This document shows positions 20,509 through 35,060 of a stretch of 64,000 nt of DNA, one piece after another. Origin of the DNA: Shewanella sp. OMA3-2 (lineage in GTDB: Bacteria; Pseudomonadota; Gammaproteobacteria; Enterobacterales; Shewanellaceae); NCBI RefSeq assembly GCF_021513195.1, contig NZ_CP090974.1:3422001-3486000 (forward strand), in the 5' to 3' direction. Under the pieces are notes generated by a model that was given only the letters and a program-made list of their open reading frames with translations, had not been told where the DNA came from and ran no database searches. A program made the translations under genes and the position numbers. The first letter of the stretch is position 1, and each line of letters opens with the position of its first letter.

Positions 20509-21585
20509 TTATGAGTTGGCTTGAGCTTGCTGATCTGCAACCATGGTTTTCCATTGCTCATCTTTTATATCTTGATAATCGACTAACTCACGTAATACCG
20601 ATGTCGCATAACTTCCAGCAGGTAACATAAATTCAATAGTGCAAACATCACCATCAACCCGTAATTTCATTGCCTGAGGCTTTAATAATAACAAGCGTCG
20701 CTCTTGGCTCAAGCCCGCATTTTCAAGTCCGTATAAATCATCTTCGAATGCAGCTATCGCTGCCGCTTCCATAGCCGCAGCTTCAGTTAAAGCAAGTGGT
20801 TGCCCTCTGCCCCACAATGGGACTGAAAAGCCAATATCATCTTCTTGTAAACGTTTCAGCAGCAACTCATCCCACTGCTCGGCGACAAAATAACTCTTGC
20901 TGCCCGCCAACATAACGCAATCTCCAGCTAAAGGCTGAAGCTGATGATGCTCAAGTCGGTAAGAGGCAACCTGATTAAAGATGTGTGATCGCACCGCGGA
21001 TAAATACATGCTTTTTTTCGATCTATCATGTACTTTACGCGCGCCCGAAAGCATTTGCCTTCCTTGCTGTAAATTTTTACCGTTGTGACCAAAACGTTGT
21101 TCACCAAAATAGTTGGGCACACCAACGGCGGCAATTTGATTAAACCTTTGTTTCAAAGCGTCGATATTAGTCACATTGCGCAGCGTAAGTGTAAAACGAT
21201 TACCAAGTAGTGCACCAATACGCAGCTTTTTACCGTGACGAGCACTGGATAATATCGTCAGTTGGTCACTATTTAATTGTTGCCAATCGGGTGTTTCTTT
21301 TCCGGGTATACGAACGCCAAACCACTGTTCAGTTTGAGCATTTTTGTCTTTCTGGCCGGCATAAGTCACCTCTTTCGGGTGAACTTTAGCAAATTTGGCC
21401 AGCACTTCAGCGACATGCCCAGTATTGAGACCATCTTTGCGAATATGCAGCATATGATGCTCGCCTTCACCTGTAGGTGAAAACGGTAAAATTTCCTCTA
21501 CGATAAAGTCACTATTATGAGTACGTAAATCAGCGGTACTGTTTGGTTGCCCATATAAATAATACAGATCAGTTATCATTTTCAT
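20509..21585 (-). CDS. truD: tRNA pseudouridine-13 synthase TruD
   Basis: TruD makes pseudouridine 13 in tRNA-Glu. The 358-residue protein has the catalytic motif AGQKDKNAQTEQWFGVRIPG with the active Asp, the family stretch GVPNYFGEQRFGHNGKNL and the inserted TruD domain with LWGRGQPL. The ATG follows AGGAATA. It lies in the ispD-ispF-truD-surE-pcm run, six bases after ispF. Confidence 0.95.
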   Translation of the reverse strand: MKMITDLYYLYGQPNSTADLRTHNSDFIVEEILPFSPTGEGEHHMLHIRKDGLNTGHVAEVLAKFAKVHPKEVTYAGQKDKNAQTEQWFGVRIPGKETPDWQQLNSDQLTILSSARHGKKLRIGALLGNRFTLTLRNVTNIDALKQRFNQIAAVGVPNYFGEQRFGHNGKNLQQGRQMLSGARKVHDRSKKSMYLSAVRSHIFNQVASYRLEHHQLQPLAGDCVMLAGSKSYFVAEQWDELLLKRLQEDDIGFSVPLWGRGQPLALTEAAAMEAAAIAAFEDDLYGLENAGLSQERRLLLLKPQAMKLRVDGDVCTIEFMLPAGSYATSVLRELVDYQDIKDEQWKTMVADQQAQANS

Positions 21586-21590
21586 TATTC

Positions 21591-22070
21591 CTATTTCTGT
21601 ATCATTAATACAACAGATTCAACAGCAATGCCTTCCTTACGTCCAGTAAACCCTAGCTTTTCTGTCGTAGTCGCTTTGACATTAATATCATCAATAGATG
21701 TGTGTAAATCGAGTGCTAAACACTGTCGAATAGCCTCAATATGAGGTGCCATTTGGGGTGCCTGTGCAATGACAGTAACATCCAAATTACCTATTTTGTA
21801 GCCCTTGTGCAGCGCTAACTCGTAACAGTGTCTAAGTAGCACACGACTATCAGCACCTGCATATTCGGCATCGGTATCGGGAAAATGTTTACCTATATCT
21901 CCTAATGCCATCGCTCCTAGAATAGCATCACTAACAGCATGTAAAATGACATCACCATCGGAGTGAGCAATAAGACCTGTCTCATACGGAACAATCACAC
22001 CACCTAGAATAAGCGGCTTATCTGCGCCAAACTTATGTACATCAAAGCCATGACCAATACGCATTTTCAT
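21591..22070 (-). CDS. ispF: 2-C-methyl-D-erythritol 2,4-cyclodiphosphate synthase
   Basis: IspF catalyses the fifth step of the non-mevalonate isoprenoid pathway, forming MEcPP with release of CMP. The 159-residue protein shows the metal site [11 protein letters not shown], then [19 protein letters not shown] and FPDTD, and ends with [19 protein letters not shown]. It begins 14 bases after the restored ispD stop and is in the usual ispD-ispF pair. Confidence 0.96.
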   Translation of the reverse strand: MKMRIGHGFDVHKFGADKPLILGGVIVPYETGLIAHSDGDVILHAVSDAILGAMALGDIGKHFPDTDAEYAGADSRVLLRHCYELALHKGYKIGNLDVTVIAQAPQMAPHIEAIRQCLALDLHTSIDDINVKATTTEKLGFTGRKEGIAVESVVLMIQK

Positions 22071-22083
22071 TTTGTTGTCCTGT

Positions 22084-22786
22084 CTATTCTGATATTGATT
22101 GCTGCTTTAAAAAAAGTTGTGCTAGCTGTAAATCATCAAAGTGAGTAATTTTAATATTATCAACTCTACCCGAAACTAAGCCCTGGCTGAATACCCGCCC
22201 ATTCCATGGCACTGGCTTCATCTGTAATCGTCGCTTTAGCATGTAATGCGTGTTTAAGATTTTGTCTTAGAGCTAATACTGGAAACAACTGCGGCGTTAA
22301 TGCATGCCATAATTGAACCCTATCTACCGTTTGTTGAATTGTTCCATTGGCATTTGAGCGCTTCATGGTATCTCTTACCGGAGCGGCTAGAATAGCGCCT
22401 TGTGGATACTGGCTAATGGCATTAATGAGTTTATCGATATCTTTGTGGGTAATACACGGCCTTGCAGCATCATGGACTAATGCCCAAGCATTTAAATCTG
22501 CTTCTTCAAGTGCGGCCAATACCGAATCAGCTCGTTCTCCCCCACCAATCACTTGCACCAACTTAGGATCTAATGCTTGGGGTAGATTTGCGAAAAAAGT
22601 GTCTTGGGGATGTAAAGCGATAATCACTTTATCAATGGCTGGATGAGACAATAAGCGCGTTAAAGTGTGCGCCAAAATAGTTTGCTCACCTAAGGTTAAA
22701 TATTGCTTGGGAATATCAGTCCCCATGCGGCTGCCGATACCAGCAGCAGGAACAATGGCTACAATATAAGGAATAGAAGATGTCAT
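22084..22786 (-). pseudogene. ispD: MEP cytidylyltransferase, frameshifted near the C-terminus
   Basis: IspD joins CTP to methylerythritol 4-phosphate. The N-terminal motif is IVPAAGIGSRMGTDIPKQYL; later come VHDAARPC and TITDEASAMEWAG. As given, translation ends early at 22166 with PGLSFG. One extra base near 22177 (CTTAGTT; CTTGTT expected) shifts the frame; without it the protein continues VSGRVDNIKITHFDDLQL and stops at 22084, giving 233 residues, the normal length. The gene is essential in relatives, so an assembly error, or survival with a shortened tail, is more likely than true loss. The start at 22786 lies just after the ftsB stop. Confidence 0.88.
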
Positions 22787-22790
22787 GAAA

Positions 22791-23093
22791 TTATTGGCCC
22801 AAACTATTTCGATCACGCAATTCAGCACCGACTACGCGGTAAAAAGTCTCACCTTCTTTTACAAGGCCTAACTCATTACGGGCACGCTCTTCAATCGCTT
22901 CAGTGCCACTTTTAAGATCGATAATTTCTGCTTTAAGAATTTGATTTCGAGCGTTCAACTTAGCGTTGCTGTCTTGCTGTGCCTGAATTTGAGTTTGCAG
23001 CAGAAAATATTCAGATAAGTTATTCTCGCCCATCCATAGTCTTAATTGGAGTAGCGCTAACAAAGCCGTTAGTGCGAATAAAAGTTTCTTCAT
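22791..23093 (-). CDS. ftsB: Cell division protein FtsB
   Basis: FtsB is a bitopic inner-membrane protein of the FtsQ-FtsL-FtsB divisome complex. The 100-residue sequence has a membrane segment (residues 4-20), a coiled coil (YFLLQTQIQAQQDSNAKLNA) and the conserved ending EERARNELGLVKEGETFYRV. It lies between eno and ispD in the order found in relatives, and its stop is two bases from the ispD start region. Confidence 0.94.
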   Translation of the reverse strand: MKKLLFALTALLALLQLRLWMGENNLSEYFLLQTQIQAQQDSNAKLNARNQILKAEIIDLKSGTEAIEERARNELGLVKEGETFYRVVGAELRDRNSLGQ

Positions 23094-23141
23094 GGTAGCT
23101 AAGCAAATTATCCGAAATGATGAATAAGCTTATGATACAAC

Positions 23142-23170
23142 AAAAAAGGCCACCGAGTGGTGGCCTTTTT
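23142..23170 (-). terminator. Terminator of eno
   Basis: GGCCACC pairs with GGTGGCC around GAGT, flanked by A and T tracts. It lies about 20 bp after the eno stop and 50 bp before ftsB. Confidence 0.88.
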
Positions 23171-23188
23171 AATCAACAAAGCAAAATA

Positions 23189-24544
<1,356 letters not shown>

Positions 24545-24717
24545 TTAACACCAATAAAAACCCATTTAAGCTTCAATTAACAACTTATTATTGGTATTAA
24601 CTTTCAATTTGGTAATTTAAATCCGTAAACACTAGGATAAATCTAATTCGGTTCAGCAGCAACTATCAATTTAGTCACAAGTTGATCTAGCGTATATTAT
24701 GTGCAAATAAATAACAT

Positions 24718-24751
24718 AAAAAAAGCCGCTGAGGTTAATACCAGCGGCTTA
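24718..24751 (-). terminator. Terminator of pyrG
   Basis: AAGCCGCTG pairs with CAGCGGCTT on the reverse strand, followed by a run of seven T. It lies just after the pyrG stop; the remaining gap to eno (24491-24717) is A+T-rich and should hold the eno promoter. Confidence 0.9.
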
Positions 24752-24756
24752 TAATA

Positions 24757-27395
<2,639 letters not shown>

Positions 27396-27508
27396 CTATA
27401 AAAATTACATCGGCTTTTATAGCGGCAATTTATTGGCTATCACCAATATAATGAATTACCGCATTAAGTGCTCAACAAACAATTTGCTATCAAATCATAA
27501 CGCCAAAT

Positions 27509-29713
27509 TTATAAGCGTCTTGACTCGATAACACCCTCGACTTGAGACAATTTAGACTGTACCCGCGATAAGTCATCAACATTATAAAGCTCTAATTCAA
27601 GCTCAACCGTTGCCGTTTGGGTTTTCACATCGGAAGTTGAACTCATCGCCATAACATTCGATTTTTCAGCGGCAAGCACTGCGGTTAAATCCCGTAACAA
27701 TCCACTGCGATCATGGGCCACAACTTTAACCCGAATGCGATATCCACCAGAGTAGTTCTCGCCCCATACCACATCAACGCTCCGCTCTGGGTGAACGCGC
27801 ATTAACTCTTTAACTTGTTCGCAATCACTACGGTGAACTGAGATACCACGGCCCATAGTGATATAACCAAAAATTTCATCGCCAGGCACTGGCTGACAAC
27901 AACGCGCGATATGACTAAGTAAATTACCTACCCCATTTACCTCAACTTGACCTTTACCCATTTTTTTAGGGCGGTGAACCGCTTTCTTTAAAATGTCTTC
28001 AACAATATCTTCTTCTGAATCAGGTTCTTTACGCAACTTGGTGTCAATATAGTTAACCACTTGGTTTAGGCGTAAATCCCCCCCACCAATAGCCGCTAGC
28101 ATGTCATCCATACCGTTGAGATTAAAGCGCTCAACGGCGATGTTTGCATCTTTCAATTTAAACCCTGCACGATGTAACTCGGTTTCAAGCATTTCCTTGC
28201 CTGCGGCAATATTTTTGTCGCGGTCTTGCTGTTTAAACCAATGCTGAATTTTAGAGCGTGAACGCGAAGATTTGATATAACCTAAATTAAGGTTGAGCCA
28301 GTCGCGTTTCGGATTAGGTGTTTTTGAGGTGATAATCTCAATGCGCTCACCGGTTTCAACTTGGTAAGTAAAGGGGACAATTCTGCCATCAACTTTAGCA
28401 CCAATACATCTATGCCCTACTTGAGAATGAATATAGTAGGCAAAGTCCAATACTGTTGAGCCTAATGGAAGGTCGACCACTTCACCGCTTGGGGTAAACA
28501 CATAAACCCGGTCTTCAAAGACCTGACTGCGTACTTCGTCAACCAAGTTGCCACTCTCAGCCACATCTTCCTGCCATTGCAAAATTTTACGCAGCCAGTT
28601 AATTTTTTCTTCATAGCCAGTTTGTTTGGTATTGCCCGCACCTTCTTTATATTTCCAATGCGCTGCGACACCGAGCTCAGAATCTTGGTGCATCGCCTCG
28701 GTTCGAATTTGAATTTCAACCGTTTTACCCTCAGGCCCAACAACTACGGTGTGGATTGATTGGTAGCCATTAGGTTTGGGGTTGGCCACATAATCGTCAA
28801 ATTCACGCGGAATGTGATGCCATAAATCATGCACTACGCCTAAGGCGCCATAACAATCTTGCAGTCGGTCAGTCACAATACGTACCGCACGCACATCAAA
28901 TAGCTCATCAAACTTAAGGTCTTTACCCTTCATTTTGCGCCAAATGCTGTAGATATGTTTGGGTCTGCCATAAACCTTGGCACGAATTTGGTCGTCATCA
29001 AGCCGTTTTTGCAGTTGGGTAACAAACATGTCGATATAGACCTCACGGTCCATTCTTTTTCCGTCAAGTTGCTTAGCGATATCTTTATAAACCGTAGGGT
29101 GCAGGTAGCGGAACGAAATGTCTTCAAGCTCCCATTTTAGCTGGCCAATACCTAAGCGGTTAGCCAGTGGAGCGTATATATCGGCGATTTCCCTTGCAAG
29201 TAATACGCGGGTTTCTTCATCGGCATTTTTAACCGCGCGCAGTAAACACACTCGCTCAGCCAGTTTTATTACCACAGCACGCACATCTTCAACCATGGCT
29301 AACAACATTTTACGAATGTTATCTATTTGAGGTTCTGCACTTCGGCCATTGGACACTTTTAATGCGCCAATGGCATTCATGGTCACAACACTGGCAACTA
29401 GTTTGGCTAAAGGTTCGCCATAGGACTCAAGAATTTGTGCTTCATTAATGCTGTTGGCATCTAAAATAACAAACAATAATGCCGCCTGAAGCGTTTCTAA
29501 GTCCATATTAAGTGGCGCTAGAATTTCAATCATTTCACGCGCGCGGGCAAGTAATTGCGTATGGGCCAACTTATCTTTAATAGGCAACGCTTCCATGCTC
29601 TTGAGCATGTCCAGGAGAGTTTGCGCGTCGTTAACATCTTCGATGTAGCGGGCCACCCAGTCTTCAAGGTTGAAATCGTCTGTATTAAAATGCGCTTCGC
29701 GAACTGAAACCAT
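27509..29713 (-). CDS. relA: GTP pyrophosphokinase RelA
   Basis: RelA makes (p)ppGpp on stalled ribosomes. The 734-residue protein has a degenerate hydrolase domain (FVILDANSINE, without the His-Asp pair of SpoT), the synthetase domain (DELFDVRAVRIVTD, NPKPNGYQSIHT), a TGS domain (VYVFTPSGEVVDLPLGSTVLDFAY), a zinc-finger region (HIARCCQPVPGDEI) and a C-terminal ACT domain. The ATG follows AAGGAT. The 335-bp gap upstream of it contains a short tandem repeat. Confidence 0.96.
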   Translation of the reverse strand: MVSVREAHFNTDDFNLEDWVARYIEDVNDAQTLLDMLKSMEALPIKDKLAHTQLLARAREMIEILAPLNMDLETLQAALLFVILDANSINEAQILESYGEPLAKLVASVVTMNAIGALKVSNGRSAEPQIDNIRKMLLAMVEDVRAVVIKLAERVCLLRAVKNADEETRVLLAREIADIYAPLANRLGIGQLKWELEDISFRYLHPTVYKDIAKQLDGKRMDREVYIDMFVTQLQKRLDDDQIRAKVYGRPKHIYSIWRKMKGKDLKFDELFDVRAVRIVTDRLQDCYGALGVVHDLWHHIPREFDDYVANPKPNGYQSIHTVVVGPEGKTVEIQIRTEAMHQDSELGVAAHWKYKEGAGNTKQTGYEEKINWLRKILQWQEDVAESGNLVDEVRSQVFEDRVYVFTPSGEVVDLPLGSTVLDFAYYIHSQVGHRCIGAKVDGRIVPFTYQVETGERIEIITSKTPNPKRDWLNLNLGYIKSSRSRSKIQHWFKQQDRDKNIAAGKEMLETELHRAGFKLKDANIAVERFNLNGMDDMLAAIGGGDLRLNQVVNYIDTKLRKEPDSEEDIVEDILKKAVHRPKKMGKGQVEVNGVGNLLSHIARCCQPVPGDEIFGYITMGRGISVHRSDCEQVKELMRVHPERSVDVVWGENYSGGYRIRVKVVAHDRSGLLRDLTAVLAAEKSNVMAMSSTSDVKTQTATVELELELYNVDDLSRVQSKLSQVEGVIESRRL

Positions 29714-29977
29714 GTTTTATCCTTACCCATTGGTGCTTATCTTCGCAACAATGTTATGTACTTTTCTGCCAAAACGGACCATAAAATGAATAAAGCGTAA
29801 TCTGCAATTAAAAACATCACAAACCACGCAAATGCAACTTACCTAGGAAATCGTCTCGAATTTTATAAAGTCTATATTGAGCGTATCGCAACTATTTATC
29901 AATTCAATAAACGGTAAATGACTATGTTTACTCATTATTTAACGTTATTCAGCTTTTATATCAATATTGATAGCTGT

Positions 29978-30025
29978 ATTAAGACTTAGTAACATTAAGA
30001 CTTAGTAGCATTAAGACTTAGCTGT
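29978..30025. repeat. Three tandem 16-bp repeats ATTAAGACTTAGtarc upstream of relA
   Basis: Copies at 29978-29993, 29994-30009 and 30010-30025 share ATTAAGACTTAG and differ in the last four bases. They lie in the 335-bp gene-free gap between rlmD and relA (29714-30048), 23 bp beyond the rlmD stop. Nothing else is recognised in the gap. Confidence 0.7.
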
Positions 30026-30048
30026 ATTACGGCCTAACAATGCTAACT

Positions 30049-31443
30049 TCACTCGTCGTTTAATTCAAATAGCGCCATAGCTTCAATATGGTGAGTTTGC
30101 GGGAACATGTCGACCATGCCTAATTGTCGCAGCTGATAGCCTTGTTCAATCAACACTTTACTGTCACGGGCTAAGCTTGCAGGATTACATGAAACATACA
30201 CCACCTTTTTAGGGCGCATTTTTTTAAGCCATTGCAAGCTTTCAAACGCGCCAGCTCGAGCAGGGTCGAGTAATAACTTGTCAATTTTACCCAGCCACTT
30301 TTCATGGGTGAGATCGGCACTTAAATCGGCATGATGAAAAGATAAGTTGTCTAGCTGATTCAATGCTGCATTATCTTTAGCTTGCTGCACCATTTCAGGC
30401 ACACCTTCCACGCCAATCACTTTCGATGCGCTTAACGCCAAAGGGAGGGAGAAGTTACCCACGCCGCAAAATAAATCTAATACTCGCTCATCGGCTTGCG
30501 GATCTAGCCAAGTAATCGCCTGCTGCACCATAGCATGATTTATTTCCCCATTAACTTGCACAAAATTACCTGGGGTAAACTCACAGCGTAGTGACTGCTC
30601 CGCATCTGTACTTTCAGTTGCAGTTGCAGCTAAAGAGTAATAAGGCAAAGTCACGTTTGTATCTGCATCATCGACTTTGGGGTATAACTGGCTTAATTGG
30701 TTGTCGTTATCTTGGGTCAATAAACAGATTTGATGCTTTGCAGCAAACTCAGTTAACCAACGAATATCTGACGCGGGTAAAACCTTAGTCACACGCAATA
30801 CCGCAAACAAGCCATTTTCAGCCATGGTTAATTCTAAATGGCCTAGACTGGCTTTAGATTTTAATTGGTTTAAATTAACCGCAAACGGGGTAATCAAATC
30901 AGATAAAGGTTTCGCTAATACGTTACATTGGGTAACAGAGACTATGTTACTAGATGCTGATTGACGAAAGCCGAGTTGCAAATGATTGGTTTTTTTATCG
31001 AAAACGGCCGCTAAACGCGCTCTGCGTCGGTAGTGCCATGCATCACCTGTTATTGCAGGCGCTATAACATTTTGCGCTAAGGTACTATTACCCAATTTAG
31101 TCATTAGCTCAGTTAGCGCCTGCTGTTTGAATTCACGCTGGGCATCGACATCTAAATGCTGTAAATCACAACCACCACATTGCACATAATGGGGACAAAG
31201 AGGTTCGCGTCTTACCGCGCTCGCTTTATCAATTTTTATCAGCTTAGCTTTAGCATAACTTTTCTTTTGCTCTGTCAATTGCACTGTGACTTGTTCATTT
31301 GGAAGAGCTCCGGCAACAAACACGACTTTCCCCTGATATTGCGCCATTCCGGCGCCCAAATGATCCAACTGGGTAATATCAAGGCTAAGCTTTGCTGATA
31401 ATTGCTTAGATTTGTTTGGTTTAGCTTTAAAAAATTGTGCCAT
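30049..31443 (-). CDS. rlmD: 23S rRNA (uracil-1939-C5)-methyltransferase RlmD
   Basis: RlmD (RumA) methylates U1939 of 23S rRNA. The 464-residue protein has an N-terminal TRAM domain, the iron-sulphur cysteines in [16 protein letters not shown], the SAM site [14 protein letters not shown] and the catalytic Cys in [14 protein letters not shown]. The start at 31443 follows AGAGGC; nine extra codons upstream are possible. It lies between relA and barA, divergent from barA. Confidence 0.94.
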   Translation of the reverse strand: MAQFFKAKPNKSKQLSAKLSLDITQLDHLGAGMAQYQGKVVFVAGALPNEQVTVQLTEQKKSYAKAKLIKIDKASAVRREPLCPHYVQCGGCDLQHLDVDAQREFKQQALTELMTKLGNSTLAQNVIAPAITGDAWHYRRRARLAAVFDKKTNHLQLGFRQSASSNIVSVTQCNVLAKPLSDLITPFAVNLNQLKSKASLGHLELTMAENGLFAVLRVTKVLPASDIRWLTEFAAKHQICLLTQDNDNQLSQLYPKVDDADTNVTLPYYSLAATATESTDAEQSLRCEFTPGNFVQVNGEINHAMVQQAITWLDPQADERVLDLFCGVGNFSLPLALSASKVIGVEGVPEMVQQAKDNAALNQLDNLSFHHADLSADLTHEKWLGKIDKLLLDPARAGAFESLQWLKKMRPKKVVYVSCNPASLARDSKVLIEQGYQLRQLGMVDMFPQTHHIEAMALFELNDE

Positions 31444-31563
31444 TTCGGCCTCTAAAAATGAATAAAACACTAGTCAAGAGTGCGGGCTTTCTGGCAGTCT
31501 AGACTGAATATCAACAGATTATTGTAGGAACCTAAGCCAAAGACCATGAAAAGTACCGAAAAT

Positions 31564-34416
31564 ATGACTAAATACAGCCTTCGTTCGTGGGTACTGGTAC
31601 TGGCATTGGCTCCTACCATTGTGGTAGGTATTCTACTTGGAAGTTACTTCACCATAAACCGCTTTTATGAACTTGAAGACACACTGATGGCAAAAGGCAG
31701 CAATATTATCGAGCCATTAGCCATCGCCAGTGAGTTTGGTATTGTGACTGAAGATAGAGAGTCAACAAAAAAACTGCTTTCTGCAACGCAAATGAAAAAT
31801 GCATCATTAATACTCTCTATTGCGATTTTTGATAGTCAAAACCAACTTTTTGTCACCTCTCATTACCATAAAGACTTCGAGGTAATGCGCACTCAGCAGC
31901 CATTATCAACGTTAGACGCCACTGAATTTAATACCTTAGAAGATATTTTAGTCATTCGCAGTCCTATTGTGTCCAATACGCATTTTAACCCACTTGCTTT
32001 TATTAATACTCAATCAAGTAAAGATCCGCTTGATTCTATTAATCAACAAAATACGGTTTACAGCCAAAGTATGGCAAAACCTATTTATAACAGTAAACAA
32101 GAACAAGTTATTGGCTATATCGCAATATTAATCAATAAAGAAAATGCGTTACTAGAGCAACATAGAGCTGCCATTGCCGCGTTTATTATTGTCCTGATTG
32201 GCGTGCAGTTTAACCTATTTTTCACCTTTCGCTTAGTGAAACACGTCAACCATCCTATTACCGAAATGGTCAGGGTTGTGGCAAAAATTCGTGAAGGTAA
32301 ACTCGACACCCGTTTAGATGGTAATTTAATTGGTGAATTAGATTTACTTAAACGAGGCATTAATGCCATGGCAGGATCCTTGTCTGAATACCATGACGAG
32401 ATGCAACAAAATATTGATCAGGCAACCTCGGATTTACGAGAAACCTTAGAGCAGATTGAAATTCAAAACGTTGAATTAGATTTAGCCAAAAAGCGTGCAT
32501 TAGAAGCCAGTCGCATTAAATCTGAGTTTTTAGCCAATATGTCGCACGAACTGCGTACCCCGCTCAACGGGGTGATAGGGTTTTCAAGACAGTTAATTAA
32601 AACACCGTTACATTCAAGTCAGCTCGATTACATTAAAACCATTGAGCGTAGCGCCAGTAATTTATTAGGCATCATCAATGACATTCTTGATTTCTCTAAA
32701 CTTGAAGCCGGTAAAATGGTGTTTGAAAAAATGCCTTTTGCGTTACGTGAAACCTTAGCTGATACCTTAAGCCTTATCGCCGGAAGTGCGCGTGAGAAAG
32801 GCCTAGAACTTGTTATTGATATTGATTCTAATGTGCCTGAAAGCGTTAGCGGTGATGCAATGCGTGTGAATCAAATTATTACCAATCTGGTTGGCAACGC
32901 AATCAAATTTACTGACCAAGGTAGCGTAATGCTAAAAATCACCCTTGTGGGCACTAATGAAGATACTGTGACCCTTCGATGTGAAGTCATCGACACAGGT
33001 ATTGGCATTGATGAAGGACAGCAGGAATATTTATTCCAAGCTTTTGGCCAGGCAGATTCGTCGATATCTCGCCGTTTTGGCGGAACAGGTTTAGGCTTAG
33101 TGATAACCAAACGCCTCATTAATCAGATGGGCGGCCAAATTGGATTTACTTCAAGCCCAGATAAAGGGTCAAACTTTTGGTTTATTTTACCCCTAAGCAC
33201 CAGTCAGTTTGACATAGGTGAAGTATTACCAATGGATGTGCTGCAGGGCAAATCTATTCTATTATTTGAACCAAGAGAGCTCACACGTGGCACCTTGAAT
33301 AAACGCCTAGAATCATGGCATTTAAAACTGACCAGTGTGGGGCAGTTAGAACACCTCAATTCCATCCTTGGGCAAAACAATATTCACTTTGATTATATCT
33401 TAACAAGCTGTCATGGCTTTGATAGCCCGGAGCAAATCAGCTCACAACTACAAGAGATGAAAAATCATACGCAATGTCTGATTTTACTGCACGACTGTAT
33501 AGACCAAGACATCATTAGTTATCACTTGAAACCCAATACCGATTTACTGCTGAGCGTGCCTATCAATGATATGGAGTTAGCCAGGCATTTAATTTACCCA
33601 CCGACGCCCAAAGCTTTACAGCAGTTGCAGCCTGTCGCGTCTGTCACTGATAGTGAGCGTTTGAATGTGTCAGTGTTAGCCGTAGATGACAATATGGCCA
33701 ACTTGAAGCTGATTGATACTTTATTACAAGAGTTAGTTGTCAATGTCACCACAGCTAAAAATGGCCAAGAAGCAATTAAGCTGGCAAGAAGTAAAAGCTT
33801 TGAATTAATCTTTATGGACATTCAAATGCCGGGGATGGATGGCATAACAGCAACCAAGCGTATACGTCATGAATCAATGAACCGCAATACGCCAATAATT
33901 GCCGTTACAGCCCATGCTATTGCAGAAGAAAGAGAAAATATTTTAGCGGCAGGTATGGATGCCTTTCTACCCAAGCCCATCGATGAATCATCCTTAAAAA
34001 AAGTGATTAATCGCTGGGTAGCAAAACCTAAATTTACCCATTTTGAGCTTCATACCCTCAATTGGGAATTATGCTTAAGCCAAGCAAGCCAAAAACCAGA
34101 CTTAGCACTTGAAATGCTACAGATGTTGGTAGACTCTATTCCCAGCACTATCGCCACCATTGAGTTAGCGCTGCAAGAGCAAGATCAATCGCAAATGTTA
34201 CAAGCGGTTCATAAACTGCATGGTGCCAGCTGCTATTGTGGCGTACCAACAACGCAGAAGCTTTGCCAAGAAATAGAATTAGCATTGAAGCACAAAACCT
34301 CGACGAGTGAGCTAGAACCGGAAATACTTGAGTTACTTGATGAGCTAACTAAGGTAGAATCAGCGGCAACTCAAGTATTAGAACAGTTATCGATGGACAT
34401 CACGCATGACTCATAA
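31564..34416 (+). CDS. barA: Hybrid sensor kinase BarA
   Basis: BarA is the tripartite inner-membrane kinase that activates UvrY/GacA and thus the Csr RNAs. In order: N-terminal membrane segment, periplasmic region, second membrane segment (AAIAAFIIVLIGVQFNLFF), HAMP linker, HisKA with FLANMSHELRTPLNGVIGF, ATPase domain with GGTGLGLVITKRL, a pseudo-receiver, a receiver with DIQMPGMDG, and an Hpt domain with AVHKLHGASCYCG. The start at 31564 (MTKYSLRSW) matches the family; an ATG six codons earlier (31546) is also open. Length is about 950 residues. The next gene overlaps it by 11 bases. Its expected output, CsrA, is encoded in this window. Confidence 0.94.
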   Translation: MTKYSLRSWVLVLALAPTIVVGILLGSYFTINRFYELEDTLMAKGSNIIEPLAIASEFGIVTEDRESTKKLLSATQMKNASLILSIAIFDSQNQLFVTSHYHKDFEVMRTQQPLSTLDATEFNTLEDILVIRSPIVSNTHFNPLAFINTQSSKDPLDSINQQNTVYSQSMAKPIYNSKQEQVIGYIAILINKENALLEQHRAAIAAFIIVLIGVQFNLFFTFRLVKHVNHPITEMVRVVAKIREGKLDTRLDGNLIGELDLLKRGINAMAGSLSEYHDEMQQNIDQATSDLRETLEQIEIQNVELDLAKKRALEASRIKSEFLANMSHELRTPLNGVIGFSRQLIKTPLHSSQLDYIKTIERSASNLLGIINDILDFSKLEAGKMVFEKMPFALRETLADTLSLIAGSAREKGLELVIDIDSNVPESVSGDAMRVNQIITNLVGNAIKFTDQGSVMLKITLVGTNEDTVTLRCEVIDTGIGIDEGQQEYLFQAFGQADSSISRRFGGTGLGLVITKRLINQMGGQIGFTSSPDKGSNFWFILPLSTSQFDIGEVLPMDVLQGKSILLFEPRELTRGTLNKRLESWHLKLTSVGQLEHLNSILGQNNIHFDYILTSCHGFDSPEQISSQLQEMKNHTQCLILLHDCIDQDIISYHLKPNTDLLLSVPINDMELARHLIYPPTPKALQQLQPVASVTDSERLNVSVLAVDDNMANLKLIDTLLQELVVNVTTAKNGQEAIKLARSKSFELIFMDIQMPGMDGITATKRIRHESMNRNTPIIAVTAHAIAEERENILAAGMDAFLPKPIDESSLKKVINRWVAKPKFTHFELHTLNWELCLSQASQKPDLALEMLQMLVDSIPSTIATIELALQEQDQSQMLQAVHKLHGASCYCGVPTTQKLCQEIELALKHKTSTSELEPEILELLDELTKVESAATQVLEQLSMDITHDS

Positions 34417-35002
34417 ACCTGGATTTTTTCAACGTTTAAAAGCGTTATCTTTACCCCAAAAACAATTATTTGCGATCGCTTTATGCCAGCGTATGTTACC
34501 TAATTATCAACTATTTTCAGAGGTATGCGAATTTGGCCAACCTGCCGTTCTATCAACGGCCCTGGACTTATTATGGCAAAGCCAGTACGACAAAAAAAAC
34601 AAATACAATGTCGATGTACATTTACAAAAATTAGAAGAAAACACTCCTGACCCAAGCGAATTTGAAGCTTATGGTGTTTATCCTGCAATGGATGCTGTAG
34701 TAGCAATTTCAACATTAATGAGTGCGATTGCAGATAAAATTGAAGATGACATTATCAATATCAGCAAGCTATCTTCCAGTACTGTGGCGAACTATGTTGA
34801 AGCCCTGAGTGATGATGATTTGATGGATGAAGCATTAGATGACTTTGTATTTGCCCATCCTGTGATGATAGAAGAAAAAGAGCTACAAAATATGTTATTA
34901 GATATTATTGAAGCAAACCCAGATATTCATCCAGACTTAGTTAAAGGTTTACGAAAAGATATTATCGACGCGGGTGTGTCCAACATCGGCATTAGTCTCT
35001 AG
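34406..35002 (+). CDS. yjaG: YjaG-type DUF416 protein
   Basis: The 198-residue soluble, acidic protein matches the DUF416/YjaG family of unknown function: FFQRLKALSLPQKQLFAIALCQRMLPNY at the start and EFEAYGVYPAMDAVVAI mid-protein. Length is normal (E. coli YjaG 196). Its start overlaps the end of barA by 11 bases, which suggests co-translation. A terminator follows. Confidence 0.85.
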   Translation: MTHKPGFFQRLKALSLPQKQLFAIALCQRMLPNYQLFSEVCEFGQPAVLSTALDLLWQSQYDKKNKYNVDVHLQKLEENTPDPSEFEAYGVYPAMDAVVAISTLMSAIADKIEDDIINISKLSSSTVANYVEALSDDDLMDEALDDFVFAHPVMIEEKELQNMLLDIIEANPDIHPDLVKGLRKDIIDAGVSNIGISL

Positions 35003-35032
35003 GGCCTGATACTGATATCGTTAAAAACATTC

Positions 35033-35060
35033 AAAAGCCTGATATTCTTCAGGCTTTTAT
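35033..35060 (+). terminator. Terminator after barA-yjaG
   Basis: AAAAGCCTGA pairs exactly with TCAGGCTTTT around a six-base loop. The remaining gap to 35226 is A+T-rich without a recognised element. Confidence 0.82.
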
